From Desulfofundulus kuznetsovii DSM 6115 (lineage in GTDB: Bacteria; Bacillota; Desulfotomaculia; Desulfotomaculales; Desulfovirgulaceae): a stretch of DNA of 64,000 bases. Within the stretch, counting starts at the first letter, position 1, and every line of letters starts with the position of its first letter. Of the stretch, positions 37,237-45,790 are shown one piece after another. The notes below the pieces were generated by a model. That model worked only from the letters and a program-made list of their open reading frames with translations. It had not been told where the DNA came from and ran no database searches. The translations under genes were made by a program, and so were the position numbers. The stretch spans positions 2,239,001 to 2,303,000 of the forward strand of contig NC_015573.1 of the NCBI RefSeq assembly GCF_000214705.1, given 5' to 3'.

Positions 37237-38304
37237 TCAAATAAAATAAATACTATTTTCTGGTTTTGCAACACTACTGCACAGCCGGGGAAGGCTTTCT
37301 GCATAGGGCGGCCGGGCCACCCCCCGGTCGGTAATAATGGCCGTCACCAGCCGGGCCGGGGTAACGTCAAAGGCGGGGTTCCACACCTTAACACCGGCGG
37401 GAGCCACCGGTACACCGGCCAGGTGGGTCACTTCTTCCGGCTCCCGCTCCTCAATGGGAATATCCTTACCGCTGGCCAGGGAAAGGTCTACGGTGGACAG
37501 GGGGGCAGCCACATAAAAGGGAAGGCCGTGTTCTTTAGCCAGTACGGCCAGGCCGTAGGTACCGATTTTGTTGGCCACGTCCCCGTTGGCCGCAATGCGG
37601 TCCGCCCCCACCACCACCAGGTCCACCATGCCCCGGGCCATAAGATAAGCGGCCATATTATCGGTGATCAGGGTAACCGGTATATTATCCTGGAGCAACT
37701 CCCAGGTGGTAAGGCGCGCTCCCTGCAGCAGGGGCCGGGTCTCACCGGCATAAACGCTGACCTGTTTCCCGGCTTCGTGGGCGGCCCGGATCACCCCCAG
37801 GGCAGTGCCGTAACCGGCCGTGGCCAGCGCGCCGGCATTACAATGGGTAAGAATCCTTGCCCCGCGGGGAACCAGCTCCTGGCCAAATTGCCCGATGCGC
37901 TTATTGCCCTCCAGATCCTCCCGGTAAATGGTGTGGGCTTCGTTTATTAAAAGCTCCGTTAATTCTTCCGGGTCCGCAACCGGTGAAGCCTCCAGCCGGG
38001 CCAGCAGGCGGTTTAAGGCCCAGGTGAGGTTGACGGCTGTAGGCCGGGTGGAGGCAAGAACGTCTGCCACCTCCCGGGCCCGGGCAAGCAGTTGCTCGCG
38101 GCTTTTAGCTCCCGACGCCAGCACCCCCAGTACCAGGCCGTAGGCCGCCGCCGCGCCGATGGCCGGCGCCCCCCGCACCCGCAAGCTACGAATGGCTTCA
38201 GCTACAGTTTCGTGATCCCGGCAGTAGATATATTCCACCCTACCGGGCAATTTAGTTTGATCCAGGAGCACCAGCGTCCCGTTCTCCCAGCGCATAGTGT
38301 CCAA
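37237..38304 (-). CDS. mtnA: S-methyl-5-thioribose-1-phosphate isomerase
   Basis: A 355-residue aldose-ketose isomerase of the eIF2B-related family. The catalytic Cys is in [20 protein letters not shown] and the Asp in [40 protein letters not shown] binds phosphate. TTG 38304 with GGGGTGG upstream is the probable start, though ATG 38295 (MRWENG) is equally homologous. It converts MTR-1-P or 5-deoxyribose 1-phosphate to the ketose. Confidence 0.93.
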   Translation of the reverse strand: MDTMRWENGTLVLLDQTKLPGRVEYIYCRDHETVAEAIRSLRVRGAPAIGAAAAYGLVLGVLASGAKSREQLLARAREVADVLASTRPTAVNLTWALNRLLARLEASPVADPEELTELLINEAHTIYREDLEGNKRIGQFGQELVPRGARILTHCNAGALATAGYGTALGVIRAAHEAGKQVSVYAGETRPLLQGARLTTWELLQDNIPVTLITDNMAAYLMARGMVDLVVVGADRIAANGDVANKIGTYGLAVLAKEHGLPFYVAAPLSTVDLSLASGKDIPIEEREPEEVTHLAGVPVAPAGVKVWNPAFDVTPARLVTAIITDRGVARPPYAESLPRLCSSVAKPENSIYFI

Positions 38305-38321
38305 GGTGCCCACCCCTTCCT

Positions 38322-39107
38322 TTATTTCACGGCTGAGGGATCCAGCGGTGACTCGTGACACAGGCAGGTGCGGTCCGGGTCCAAAAGCTCAATGGCCCGC
38401 ATAACCAGCCGGCGCAGGTTACCCACATTTTCGGCCATCACGTCCACCACTTCCTGGTGGGAGAGGCGGGTGGGCGAAATACCTGCAGCAAAATTGGTCA
38501 CCATGGCAATGGTGGCGTAACAAATACCCGCCTCCCGGGCCAGGACCACCTCGGGTACACTGGTCATGCCCACCAGATCCCCTCCCAACTGCCGGAACAT
38601 GCGGATCTCGGCCGGGGTTTCAAAGCGCGGCCCCTCGGTACAAACATAGGTACCTCTGACATGATGCTCCATTTCCAGCTCCTGCGCGGCCCGGGCCAGG
38701 GTCGACCGCAATTCCGGACAATAGGGGTCGGTCATGTCCAGGTGGACCACCCCTTTCTCCACAAAGGTCTGAACCCGGGACCTGGTGAAATCCAGAAATT
38801 GATCCACGAAAACAAACTGTTTGGGTTTCATTTCCGTGTTCAAAGAACCCACGGCAGCCGTGGCAAAGACGTTTTTCACCCCCAGTTGCCTGAGACCCCA
38901 AATGTTGGCCCGGTAGTTAACCAGGTGGGGGGGCACCGAGTGGTCTTCCCCGTGCCGGGCCATAAAGGCCACCTCTCTGCCCCGGTAGGTACCGATCTTT
39001 ACCCAGGCCGGACCAAAGGGGGTTTCCAGGCGTTTTTGGTGAACATCGCTTAAAATATTGGGGTCGTACACTCCCGTCCCGCCAATGATGGCTATGCGTA
39101 CAGTCAT
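38322..39107 (-). CDS. mtnP: MTAP-family phosphorylase with 6-oxopurine-type residues (methylthioinosine phosphorylase-like)
   Basis: A 261-residue nucleoside phosphorylase: [45 protein letters not shown] and [14 protein letters not shown]. Human MTAP has DYD at the base-recognition loop, which selects 6-aminopurines. This protein reads MVTNFAAG, giving Asn-205 and Ala-207 at those places, the pair I recall from Pseudomonas methylthioinosine phosphorylase. It therefore probably cleaves methylthioinosine or 5'-deoxyinosine. First gene of the operon. Confidence 0.9.
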   Translation of the reverse strand: MTVRIAIIGGTGVYDPNILSDVHQKRLETPFGPAWVKIGTYRGREVAFMARHGEDHSVPPHLVNYRANIWGLRQLGVKNVFATAAVGSLNTEMKPKQFVFVDQFLDFTRSRVQTFVEKGVVHLDMTDPYCPELRSTLARAAQELEMEHHVRGTYVCTEGPRFETPAEIRMFRQLGGDLVGMTSVPEVVLAREAGICYATIAMVTNFAAGISPTRLSHQEVVDVMAENVGNLRRLVMRAIELLDPDRTCLCHESPLDPSAVK

Positions 39108-39239
39108 ATTATAACCCCTCCGTTTCAGGCAAGCGTTATTCCCCTCGTTTAATTAGCCTTTTTTGTAACCTTAGCTACTATTCGCCCTTGCCGCTTACTT
39201 TCCTTTTAATTTATCAAAATTGACCTGCCCAACGGGTCA

Positions 39240-39291
39240 TTGACAGGTCGGGGAAAGCCGCTTTAAAATCGTAATATACGGATAAAACGAT
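39240..39291 (+). promoter_or_regulatory. arsR-type promoter with possible operator
   Basis: TTGACA at 39240 and TTAAAA (39263-39268) are spaced 17 bp apart. ATCGT/ACGAT arms (39268-39272 and 39287-39291) bracket AATATACGGATAAA and may be the ArsR autoregulatory site. Confidence 0.45.
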
Positions 39292-39304
39292 AGCAGGTGA
39301 TGCT

Positions 39305-39613
39305 ATGAACAAAGTCCAGCAATACGAGGAAAAGGCCGAACTCCTGAAAGCCCTGGCCCACCCCATTCGCCTGTGTATTGTAGACGGGCTGATCAACAAC
39401 GAATGCAACGTGACCAGAATGCGAGAATGTCTCGATTTACCACAATCCACCGTTTCCCAACATTTAGGCATTTTGAAATCCCGGGGAATCATCAGGGGCC
39501 GGCGCCAAGGAACGGAAATTTGTTATACCGTGACCAATGAACTGGTCAAAGATTTGATGAAGGTCTTAATGAATGTTGGAGCGCATAACCAGAGCCTTGA
39601 AAGAAAAGACTAA
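39305..39613 (+). CDS. ArsR-family winged-helix regulator
   Basis: A 102-residue ArsR-type repressor: EKAELLKALAHPIRLCIVDGL, then the recognition helix LPQSTVSQHLGILKSRGII and GRRQGTEICYTV. Cysteines at about 27, 36, 43 and 78 could bind a metal or reactive sulfur or be oxidised, but no standard ArsR/SmtB metal site (ELCVCDL) is present. It precedes two small ferritin-like genes by 17 bp and probably controls them. Confidence 0.88.
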   Translation: MNKVQQYEEKAELLKALAHPIRLCIVDGLINNECNVTRMRECLDLPQSTVSQHLGILKSRGIIRGRRQGTEICYTVTNELVKDLMKVLMNVGAHNQSLERKD

Positions 39614-39630
39614 ATAATGAGGTGGTTGAC

Positions 39631-39837
39631 TTGTCTTTGCTCACCGAAAAGGAAATCCTCAATAATGCTATTAAACTGGCCATAGATATGGAACAGAAGC
39701 GCCAGTCAAAATACGCCTTTCTAGCCCGCAACGCCCGGGATGAAAAATTAAAGGAGCTCTTTGGCCACTTTGCCGTGGCAAGCCGCCGGCGTGTTGCCAT
39801 GCTCAAAAAGGAAATGAAGGAATTGAACATTCGCTGA
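39631..39837 (+). CDS. Small helical ferritin/rubrerythrin-like protein, N-type half
   Basis: A 68-residue, all-helical protein: LLTEKEILNNAIKLAIDMEQKRQSKYAFLARNARDEKLKELFGHFAVASRRRVAMLKKEM. The spacing of Glu, the LARNARDEKLKELFGHFA helix and the final helix look like half of a rubrerythrin four-helix bundle, though the usual ExxH pair is incomplete. TTG 39631 is the probable start, since GAGGTGG lies 5 nt ahead. Function unknown. Confidence 0.65.
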   Translation: MSLLTEKEILNNAIKLAIDMEQKRQSKYAFLARNARDEKLKELFGHFAVASRRRVAMLKKEMKELNIR

Positions 39838-39849
39838 GGTGAAAAAACC

Positions 39850-40092
39850 GTGAATAAACTGGATCTACTGTACGATGTACTGGTAGACAAGATGTGGAGC
39901 CAGACCTTTTACAATGAACAAATGCTGCTGATGATCAACCCGGTTGCCCGGGAACTTTTCATGCGTCTGAGGGATGAAGAAACACAACATGTGCTTGTCC
40001 TGCGCACTGAAATAACAGCTATGGAAGCCAACCCCTTCGCTCCCGCTAAAATACTGCCCGGGCTGGAGACGCGCCCCCGCTTCCGCCTGTAA
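39850..40092 (+). CDS. Small ferritin-like helical protein with ExxH
   Basis: An 80-residue protein from GTG 39850 with GAGGTG upstream. The segment FYNEQMLLMINPVARELFMRLRDEETQHVLVLRTEI carries an EExxH pattern (DEETQH) as in rubrerythrin/ferritin helices, while the C-terminus is Pro-rich and short. Twelve bases separate it from the previous helical gene. The two may pair to make one bundle. The biochemical role is unknown. Confidence 0.65.
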   Translation: MNKLDLLYDVLVDKMWSQTFYNEQMLLMINPVARELFMRLRDEETQHVLVLRTEITAMEANPFAPAKILPGLETRPRFRL

Positions 40093-40126
40093 TTACACTC
40101 CACCTGACGCGGAACCCCCCTCACAT

Positions 40127-40576
40127 TTACTCTCCCGGTTTAATTACCCCCAGCCACTCCCCCAACCACAGAACCAGGATCATTCCAATTGCATTCAACA
40201 CCAGGCTATACTCCAGGGTCCAATGCAGGTGCCGGAAATTACCCGTGATAATCATCAGCCACTCCATAAATAAAAACAATACCGCCACCACCAGCACATA
40301 CGGCAGGCGCAACCGGCGCCGGGGCGGGTAAAACCGGGCCAAAATAATACCGTTGGGAAAAACGGATAAAAAGTACAGCAAGGGCAGCCCCCCCAAAGCC
40401 GGCACGCCATAACGATAGGAAAAAGCTCCTAAATTAACCAGGGCGCTGTCCAGGACATAGACCACCACCAGGGCAACCAGACCTACAGGCCAGAACTGAA
40501 GCCAGCCTTTCTTTCCCGCCGCTAAAATAGATAATCCCAGTGAAAAGACAAACCATATCAACCAGGCCAAAGACAC
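40127..40576 (-). CDS. Small polytopic membrane protein, CBO0543-like (paralogue 1)
   Basis: A 149-residue protein with about five hydrophobic helices (WLIWFVFSLGLSI; LVALVVVYVLDSALVNLGAF; LLYFLSVFPNGIILARF; VLVVAVLFLFMEWLM; YSLVLNAIGMILVLWL). It is related in size, spacing and the Asp/Glu-containing helices to the protein at 40733-41182. The family name is from recall. No function is known. Confidence 0.6.
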   Translation of the reverse strand: MSLAWLIWFVFSLGLSILAAGKKGWLQFWPVGLVALVVVYVLDSALVNLGAFSYRYGVPALGGLPLLYFLSVFPNGIILARFYPPRRRLRLPYVLVVAVLFLFMEWLMIITGNFRHLHWTLEYSLVLNAIGMILVLWLGEWLGVIKPGE

Positions 40577-40593
40577 ATACCTACCCTAACGTT

Positions 40594-40683
40594 TCACGAT
40601 TCCAGCCTTCTGATTACCAGCAACCACAGTACTACGGCCAGGGCCACCCCAACAGAAAAAACGGTAAAAACAAAGAGATTCAC
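40594..40683 (-). CDS. 29-residue single-helix membrane peptide
   Basis: GTG at 40683 with GGAGG about 7 nt upstream opens a 29-codon frame: one hydrophobic helix (LFVFTVFSVGVALAVVLWLLVI) followed by RRLES. It lies between the two CBO0543-like genes on the same strand, 17 bp before paralogue 1. A good ribosome site and position support translation. Confidence 0.55.
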   Translation of the reverse strand: MNLFVFTVFSVGVALAVVLWLLVIRRLES

Positions 40684-40732
40684 CTCATACCCTCCATCAG
40701 GCGGCAAACCTATTTTTATTTTTAAATTAAGA

Positions 40733-41182
40733 TTAACCAGGGCTACCCCAGCCCACCCGCTGGCTCTCCACAAGCCAGGCCAGGCCAGCGAAGACCAGCG
40801 TATTTACAAGCAGACTGGCAAAATGATCCCAATGGGTGTATGCCAGCACGCCCGCCAGCATAAACATATGCTCTTCCAACAGGAACAGGCCGGAGAAGGC
40901 TATAATATGGAGCCCCTGGAGCCAGCGCAGGGAAGGAAGGTACTGGCCGAAAAGGGCACCCATGGTAAACACGGGTCCAAAGGTAAAAAACGCTGAAGAA
41001 TATAAGATAGGTAGCACGGGATCGGATACACGGTAAAGATTCAGGTAATGTCCGATATTATCTGTTAAAAGCTGCACAATCACGGCCGCCAGCCCCCCCA
41101 CCAACAGGGGCATGTATCTCCGGCGGTCCGCCAGGGCAAAGAAAACCAGCCAGCTAATCGCAAAGGAAATTACCCAGGGCAT
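40733..41182 (-). CDS. Small polytopic membrane protein, CBO0543-like (paralogue 2)
   Basis: A 149-residue membrane protein, the same length as the product at 40127-40576, with about five helices (WVISFAISWLVFFAL; LVGGLAAVIVQLL; FFTFGPVFTMGALFG; LHIIAFSGLFLLEEHMFMLAGVLAY; LLVNTLVFAGLAWLV). FxEEHM replaces the FxMEWLM of the sister. First gene of the three-gene minus-strand set. Function unknown. Confidence 0.6.
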   Translation of the reverse strand: MPWVISFAISWLVFFALADRRRYMPLLVGGLAAVIVQLLTDNIGHYLNLYRVSDPVLPILYSSAFFTFGPVFTMGALFGQYLPSLRWLQGLHIIAFSGLFLLEEHMFMLAGVLAYTHWDHFASLLVNTLVFAGLAWLVESQRVGWGSPG

Positions 41183-41337
41183 GCGTCACCTGTCTCCCTT
41201 CCATTTTGCCCGGCATGTCTTCCACCCGCTTTTGGGGAAGGCTGAATCGAATCCGAATATGATTAACTCATAATATCACCTGCTGTATCGAACAATATGA
41301 GTAAAGCTAACAGAAAGCCAGGCAGGAGTGATTCTTT

Positions 41338-42438
41338 TTGCGCGTAGCCATCATTGGCGCCGGGCCCAGCGGTCTGGCCTGCGCCCTGGAACTGCAACGG
41401 CTCGGGATAAAACCGGTGATTATTGAGCGGTATCACCGCATAGGCCACCCGGTGGAGCGGGTGGATATGCTTTTGCACCTGGCGTGGCTTCCCGTAAAAG
41501 ACCAGCTGGCTTATCTGGCCCGTAAATACGGTCTTTATCTGCATCCCCTGGCTCCCCTGCGCTCTATTGTTATATACAGCCCCAGTCACCGGTCGGTCAT
41601 CCGGTCCCGGCGTCTGGGATATCTGGTTTACCGGGGGCGCTCTCCCCTTTCCATTGAAAACCAGCTGGCAGCCCGGCTCAGCTCACCGGTAGTTTTGGAG
41701 ACCATTGCCGATCCGCGGGACCTGGCCCGGGAATTCGACTGGGTGGTGGTGGCCACGGGAGACAGCAAACCCGCCCGCCAGTTGGGCCTGTGGCAGGAAT
41801 ATGCCAATGTAATTATCAAGGGAGCCCTGGTACTGGGGCAATTTGATCCCCATACCTTCCATATGTTCTGGGACACCCGTTACGCGGGTCACAGCTATGG
41901 TTATCTGGCTCCCTTCGACCAGGGTCGGGCCAGTATACACCTCTGTGTAGGAGGGATTAAACCCGAGGAAATGGATGATTACTGGGAACTTTTTCTGGAA
42001 GCGGAAAATCTGCATTACCACACCACAGAAACTTATGAACAGCAATTTCACTGCGGCCGGGTCACCCGTCACCAGGTGGGCAACATCCTCCTGGTTGGTA
42101 ATAGCGGGGGCTTTGTCAGCAGCCTCCTCGGCCTGGGCCTTTTTTCCGGGATGATCAGCGGTGTGCTGGCCGCCCGGGCCATTGCCAGCAATGACGATTA
42201 TGAAAGGCTGGTAAAGCCTTTGACCCGGCGCATTAACGAGCTGAACGAGCTGCGCTCCAGCCTGGACAAACTGGACAACTACGGTCTGGATCGCCTGGTA
42301 GGCATTCTGGGGATGCCCGGCATAAAGCATCTTATCTACCACTCCGGGCTGGATATAATCCCTAAAATTTATGCCATCTTAGCAGGTTTTAATAAATTAA
42401 CCTTTCGCACCCCATCCGCGCACCCACGCCACCACTAA
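41338..42438 (+). CDS. FAD-dependent oxidoreductase of the geranylgeranyl-reductase type (sister 1)
   Basis: A 366-residue flavoprotein: Rossmann VAIIGAGPSGLACALELQRLG at the N-terminus, WVVVATGDS in the middle, and NILLVGNSGGFVSSLLGLGLFSGMISGVLAARAI (FAD pyrophosphate binding) towards the end. The TTG start at 41338 gives the standard beginning. It is a close paralogue of 43644-44744 (same length). Its last 42 bp overlap the convergent GerAB gene. Substrate unknown; isoprenoid reduction is only one option in this family. Confidence 0.83.
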   Translation: MRVAIIGAGPSGLACALELQRLGIKPVIIERYHRIGHPVERVDMLLHLAWLPVKDQLAYLARKYGLYLHPLAPLRSIVIYSPSHRSVIRSRRLGYLVYRGRSPLSIENQLAARLSSPVVLETIADPRDLAREFDWVVVATGDSKPARQLGLWQEYANVIIKGALVLGQFDPHTFHMFWDTRYAGHSYGYLAPFDQGRASIHLCVGGIKPEEMDDYWELFLEAENLHYHTTETYEQQFHCGRVTRHQVGNILLVGNSGGFVSSLLGLGLFSGMISGVLAARAIASNDDYERLVKPLTRRINELNELRSSLDKLDNYGLDRLVGILGMPGIKHLIYHSGLDIIPKIYAILAGFNKLTFRTPSAHPRHH

Positions 42439-43512
42439 AAGAAACAAGGGAATTAAAAATGTATGAAACAAAGAGTATCCGGGAAACACCTTCAACTCCA
42501 GGGCCCAAAAATCGGCTATGGAATGATAGGCGAACAGTGAATAGATAACCATCCAGATCCCCACTGGCGCCAGCAGGGATTGGTAGCTGGACAGGCCCAG
42601 CCACTGGGCCAGCCCCAAAGTCACCACATAATAAAGCAGGGCCAGCTTTAAAAAAATGCCCCCCACCCAAACAGCCACGATTACCACATCCAGGTGGGTC
42701 ATAAAAGCTCCCAACCTGATGGCCCGCACCATTTCCAGGGCCGGAAAGTTCATGGCAGCGGTAACCTCTGCGGTAAAAAGGCCGATGGCCAGCACGCCAA
42801 TTTGCATGGCCGCCCCCAAACCCAGAAGCACCCACAGGCCATTTACTCCGACCCGGGTCTGACCATTTATATATGGATAGAGCATCAGTACAATCACAAT
42901 TTCGGCTACGGTACTGACTAAAATGATACTTCCCCAGTTCACCGGCCCCAGGCCTCGCTCCATCAGGGGAAGGTAGCGGCCAAAATCTACCTGGGGCAAA
43001 GAACCGAAACCAACAAAAATGAGTGCGGCTAATCCCAGGGGGAGCATAATTTCGTTTACCCGGGCTATGACCTCAAGCCCGCTGAAGACTGCATAAGAAG
43101 CCACCAGCATAACGCTCGTGGTAAAAACCACTAGAGGTGTACTTGGCATAAAGGCCGTGACCATGACATCGGCCAGCATGCGAGTGACGCCGGCCCCCAC
43201 GAAAAAGAAAAAAATAATCAGTAACAATCCGATGAAGCCCCCCAGGATGGGGCCTAACACTTCCTTGCTGTAGTGGATTACCGTCTGGCGGGGAAAACGG
43301 GAGGCCAGGCCTATTGCCACCGCCCAGATGATGAAAGCATATAAAACCGCCAGGATTACCGTTATCCAGGCATCCCTTCCGGCTACACCGGCCACCATTG
43401 CCGGCAGGTAAACATCGACGGTCGATATGACCAGGGTAAAGAGCAACATGGCTGACTGGCGGGAGGAAATTCGCCCTTTTTCAATGAGGTTATCGCCTCC
43501 ACCCTGATCCAC
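42397..43512 (-). CDS. GerAB/ArcD/ProY-family spore germination permease
   Basis: A 371-residue amino-acid-permease-like protein with about ten membrane helices (SAMLLFTLVISTVDVYLP to PLFLLVVAWVRGWG). Start GTG 43512 follows GGGGGTG. GerAB subunits sense germinants with GerAA and GerAC, but neither is adjacent here. It may pair with distant subunits or have another task. It lies between two flavoprotein paralogues on the other strand. Confidence 0.85.
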   Translation of the reverse strand: MDQGGGDNLIEKGRISSRQSAMLLFTLVISTVDVYLPAMVAGVAGRDAWITVILAVLYAFIIWAVAIGLASRFPRQTVIHYSKEVLGPILGGFIGLLLIIFFFFVGAGVTRMLADVMVTAFMPSTPLVVFTTSVMLVASYAVFSGLEVIARVNEIMLPLGLAALIFVGFGSLPQVDFGRYLPLMERGLGPVNWGSIILVSTVAEIVIVLMLYPYINGQTRVGVNGLWVLLGLGAAMQIGVLAIGLFTAEVTAAMNFPALEMVRAIRLGAFMTHLDVVIVAVWVGGIFLKLALLYYVVTLGLAQWLGLSSYQSLLAPVGIWMVIYSLFAYHSIADFWALELKVFPGYSLFHTFLIPLFLLVVAWVRGWGAKG

Positions 43513-43643
43513 TAACTGCACCCCCTTTTACTCCCATAAGTATTGTGTATGGAAACGGGGGTAGATATACAGGGTTGGGGCTTGTAGGAAAACCTCAAGG
43601 GTATACTAATGTAGAAGCTTGTTTGCACATGGGAGGGACAAGC

Positions 43644-44744
43644 ATGGGTCGCCACACGCCCCGGATTGCCATTATCGGCGCCGGTATTTCCGGCCTGGCC
43701 TGCGCCCTGGAACTGGAGCGTCACGGCATCGCCCCGGCTATTTTTGAGCAGCGCTCCCGTGCCGGGGAAACTTTTAACCATGTAGCCGGGCTTTTACAAC
43801 TCATGTCCCGGCCCATCAAAGACCAGATAGATTACTTACAAAACGAGCTGCATTTGCCCATCAAGCCCCTGGCCCCCTGGAAAAGAGTTATTATGCATAT
43901 GCCCAGCGTCACCCGCACTGTTACCGGACAGCTGGGTTATTTCCTCCGGCGGGGGCAGGACGAAAATTCCACGGAAAGCCAGCTCTACTCCCTCTTAAAA
44001 ACGCCGGTATATTTTAACCGTTATGCCGACTGGCAGGTGCTGGCGCGCCATTACGATTACGTGGTGGTGGCCGACGGCACACCAACGGTCGCGCGCACGC
44101 TGGGCTGCTGGCAGGACTTCTTGAAAACCTGGGTGCGGGGAGCGGTGGTACTGGGGAACTTCGACCCCAATACCCTGATCATGTGGGTTAATACTAAATA
44201 CTCACGCCATACCTACGCCTACCTCACACCCTTCAATGCTCACCGCGCCTCCCTGATTTTAATAGTTAGCGATAGCAATGCCGATGAGATTGAAGAGAAA
44301 TGGCGTCTCTTCTGGGAAATGGAAGAGCTTGATTACCAGGTGTTGGAGAATTTTTCCCGACAGCATACCAGCGGCTATTGCTACCCGCCGCAAGTGGGCA
44401 ATGTATTGATGATCGGAAATGCCGGGGGCTTCATGGAGCCTTTTTTAGGATTTGGCGTCATGGCCTCCATCAGGAGCGGGATTTATGCCGGCCGGGCACT
44501 GGCCCGGGGGGAATCCTACACCAACCTGACCCGCGATTTGCGCCGGAAGATCACCCGCCTGGCAACTTTACGCCTGGTACTCAACAATATGAACAACGCC
44601 GATTTTGACAACCTGGTAAAACTGGTCACCACCCCTGGAATAAAGCAGCTTATCTACAATACCAACATCGACGTATTACAATACGGCACGGGATTGTTCA
44701 ACCTCTTGCAGCAATTAAAACAAAAAATCCGCCCCGGGATGTAA
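43644..44744 (+). CDS. FAD-dependent oxidoreductase of the geranylgeranyl-reductase type (sister 2)
   Basis: A 366-residue flavoprotein from ATG 43644 (GGGAGGG 6 nt upstream): IAIIGAGISGLACALELERHG, YVVVADGTP and NVLMIGNAGGFMEPFLGFGVMASIRSGIYAGRAL. It matches sister 1 in length, in the LxxxRPIKDQIDYL/LPVKDQLAYL segment and in the C-terminal PGIKxLIY region. Note VMASI in place of LFSGMIS. The substrate is unknown. Confidence 0.83.
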   Translation: MGRHTPRIAIIGAGISGLACALELERHGIAPAIFEQRSRAGETFNHVAGLLQLMSRPIKDQIDYLQNELHLPIKPLAPWKRVIMHMPSVTRTVTGQLGYFLRRGQDENSTESQLYSLLKTPVYFNRYADWQVLARHYDYVVVADGTPTVARTLGCWQDFLKTWVRGAVVLGNFDPNTLIMWVNTKYSRHTYAYLTPFNAHRASLILIVSDSNADEIEEKWRLFWEMEELDYQVLENFSRQHTSGYCYPPQVGNVLMIGNAGGFMEPFLGFGVMASIRSGIYAGRALARGESYTNLTRDLRRKITRLATLRLVLNNMNNADFDNLVKLVTTPGIKQLIYNTNIDVLQYGTGLFNLLQQLKQKIRPGM

Positions 44745-44752
44745 AACTTTAA

Positions 44753-44838
44753 AGAAACTGTCGCATAACTATCGGAGCGGCGGTTGTTCCCCGTCGCTCC
44801 GTGCTCCTTAAGGGACAACCGCCGCCCATCCAGTTTCT
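44753..44838. terminator. Long palindrome between convergent genes
   Basis: AGAAACTG at 44753 pairs with CAGTTTCT at 44831. Inside, GCGGCGGTTGTtCCC pairs with GGGaCAACCGCCGC. It separates the flavoprotein gene from convergent ftsY and may terminate both. Confidence 0.6.
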
Positions 44839-44876
44839 GGGCCCTGCCCTTTAGTCAACTTTACGGTTAAGCTTAT

Positions 44877-45788
44877 CTATTCTTCAAATAAGGCGGCTAC
44901 AAACTCCTGCGGGTTAAAGGGACGCAGGTCCTCCACTCCTTCACCGATACCAATGAATTTGACCGGTATGTCCAGGATCTGGCGGATGCCGATAATCACC
45001 CCGCCCTTGGCCGTACCATCCAGCTTGGTCAGGACAACACCCGTCACACCGGTGGCCTCACCAAACAGGCGGGCCTGGGAAATGGCATTTTGCCCGGTGG
45101 TGGCATCCAGCACCAGCAACACCTCGTGGGGCGCCCCGGGCAGCTCCCGGCCCAGCACCCGGCGGATTTTTTTCAGTTCATCCATGAGGTTGCTTTTGGT
45201 ATGCAGCCGGCCGGCGGTATCGATAATGAGCATGTCCATTTTCCGCGCTCTGGCCGCCTGCAGGGCATCATAGGCTACGGCTGCCGGGTCGGACCCTTCC
45301 TTATGCTTGATCACATCCACTCCTACCCGCCGGCCCCAGATCTCCAGCTGGTCGATGGCCGCCGCCCGGAAGGTATCCGCCGCCCCCAGAAGTACCCGCT
45401 CCCCCCGGGATTTGAAGTAGTGGGCCAGCTTACCGATGGTGGTGGTCTTACCCACGCCGTTAACCCCCACCACCAGGATTACCGTGGGGGGGCCACCCCG
45501 GTTAAGGGAACTCTCGCCCGTACTCAAGATGCCCTGGATGAGTTCCTGCAGAAGGGGCTTTAGCTGCTCAGGATCTTGTACCTTTCGTTCTTTAACCTGC
45601 CGGCGCAGGGTTTCCATCAACTCCAGGGTCGTTTCCACCCCTACGTCGGCTCCAATCAGCGCTTCTTCCAGCTCATCAAAGAGGCTTTCATCAATGGCCC
45701 GACGTCCGGCAATGAGATTTTCGATTTTTTCCACCAGGCCCTGCCGGGTTTTGGCTAAACTTTCCTTCAGGCGGTTAAAAAGTCCCAT
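44877..45788 (-). CDS. ftsY: Signal recognition particle receptor GTPase
   Basis: A 303-residue FtsY: N domain, then the G domain with [45 protein letters not shown] and [10 protein letters not shown]. It docks ribosome-SRP complexes at the membrane. ATG 45788 ([11 protein letters not shown]) is chosen over a start within rnc. It begins 2 bp after the rnc stop. Confidence 0.97.
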   Translation of the reverse strand: MGLFNRLKESLAKTRQGLVEKIENLIAGRRAIDESLFDELEEALIGADVGVETTLELMETLRRQVKERKVQDPEQLKPLLQELIQGILSTGESSLNRGGPPTVILVVGVNGVGKTTTIGKLAHYFKSRGERVLLGAADTFRAAAIDQLEIWGRRVGVDVIKHKEGSDPAAVAYDALQAARARKMDMLIIDTAGRLHTKSNLMDELKKIRRVLGRELPGAPHEVLLVLDATTGQNAISQARLFGEATGVTGVVLTKLDGTAKGGVIIGIRQILDIPVKFIGIGEGVEDLRPFNPQEFVAALFEE

Positions 45789-45790
45789 CC

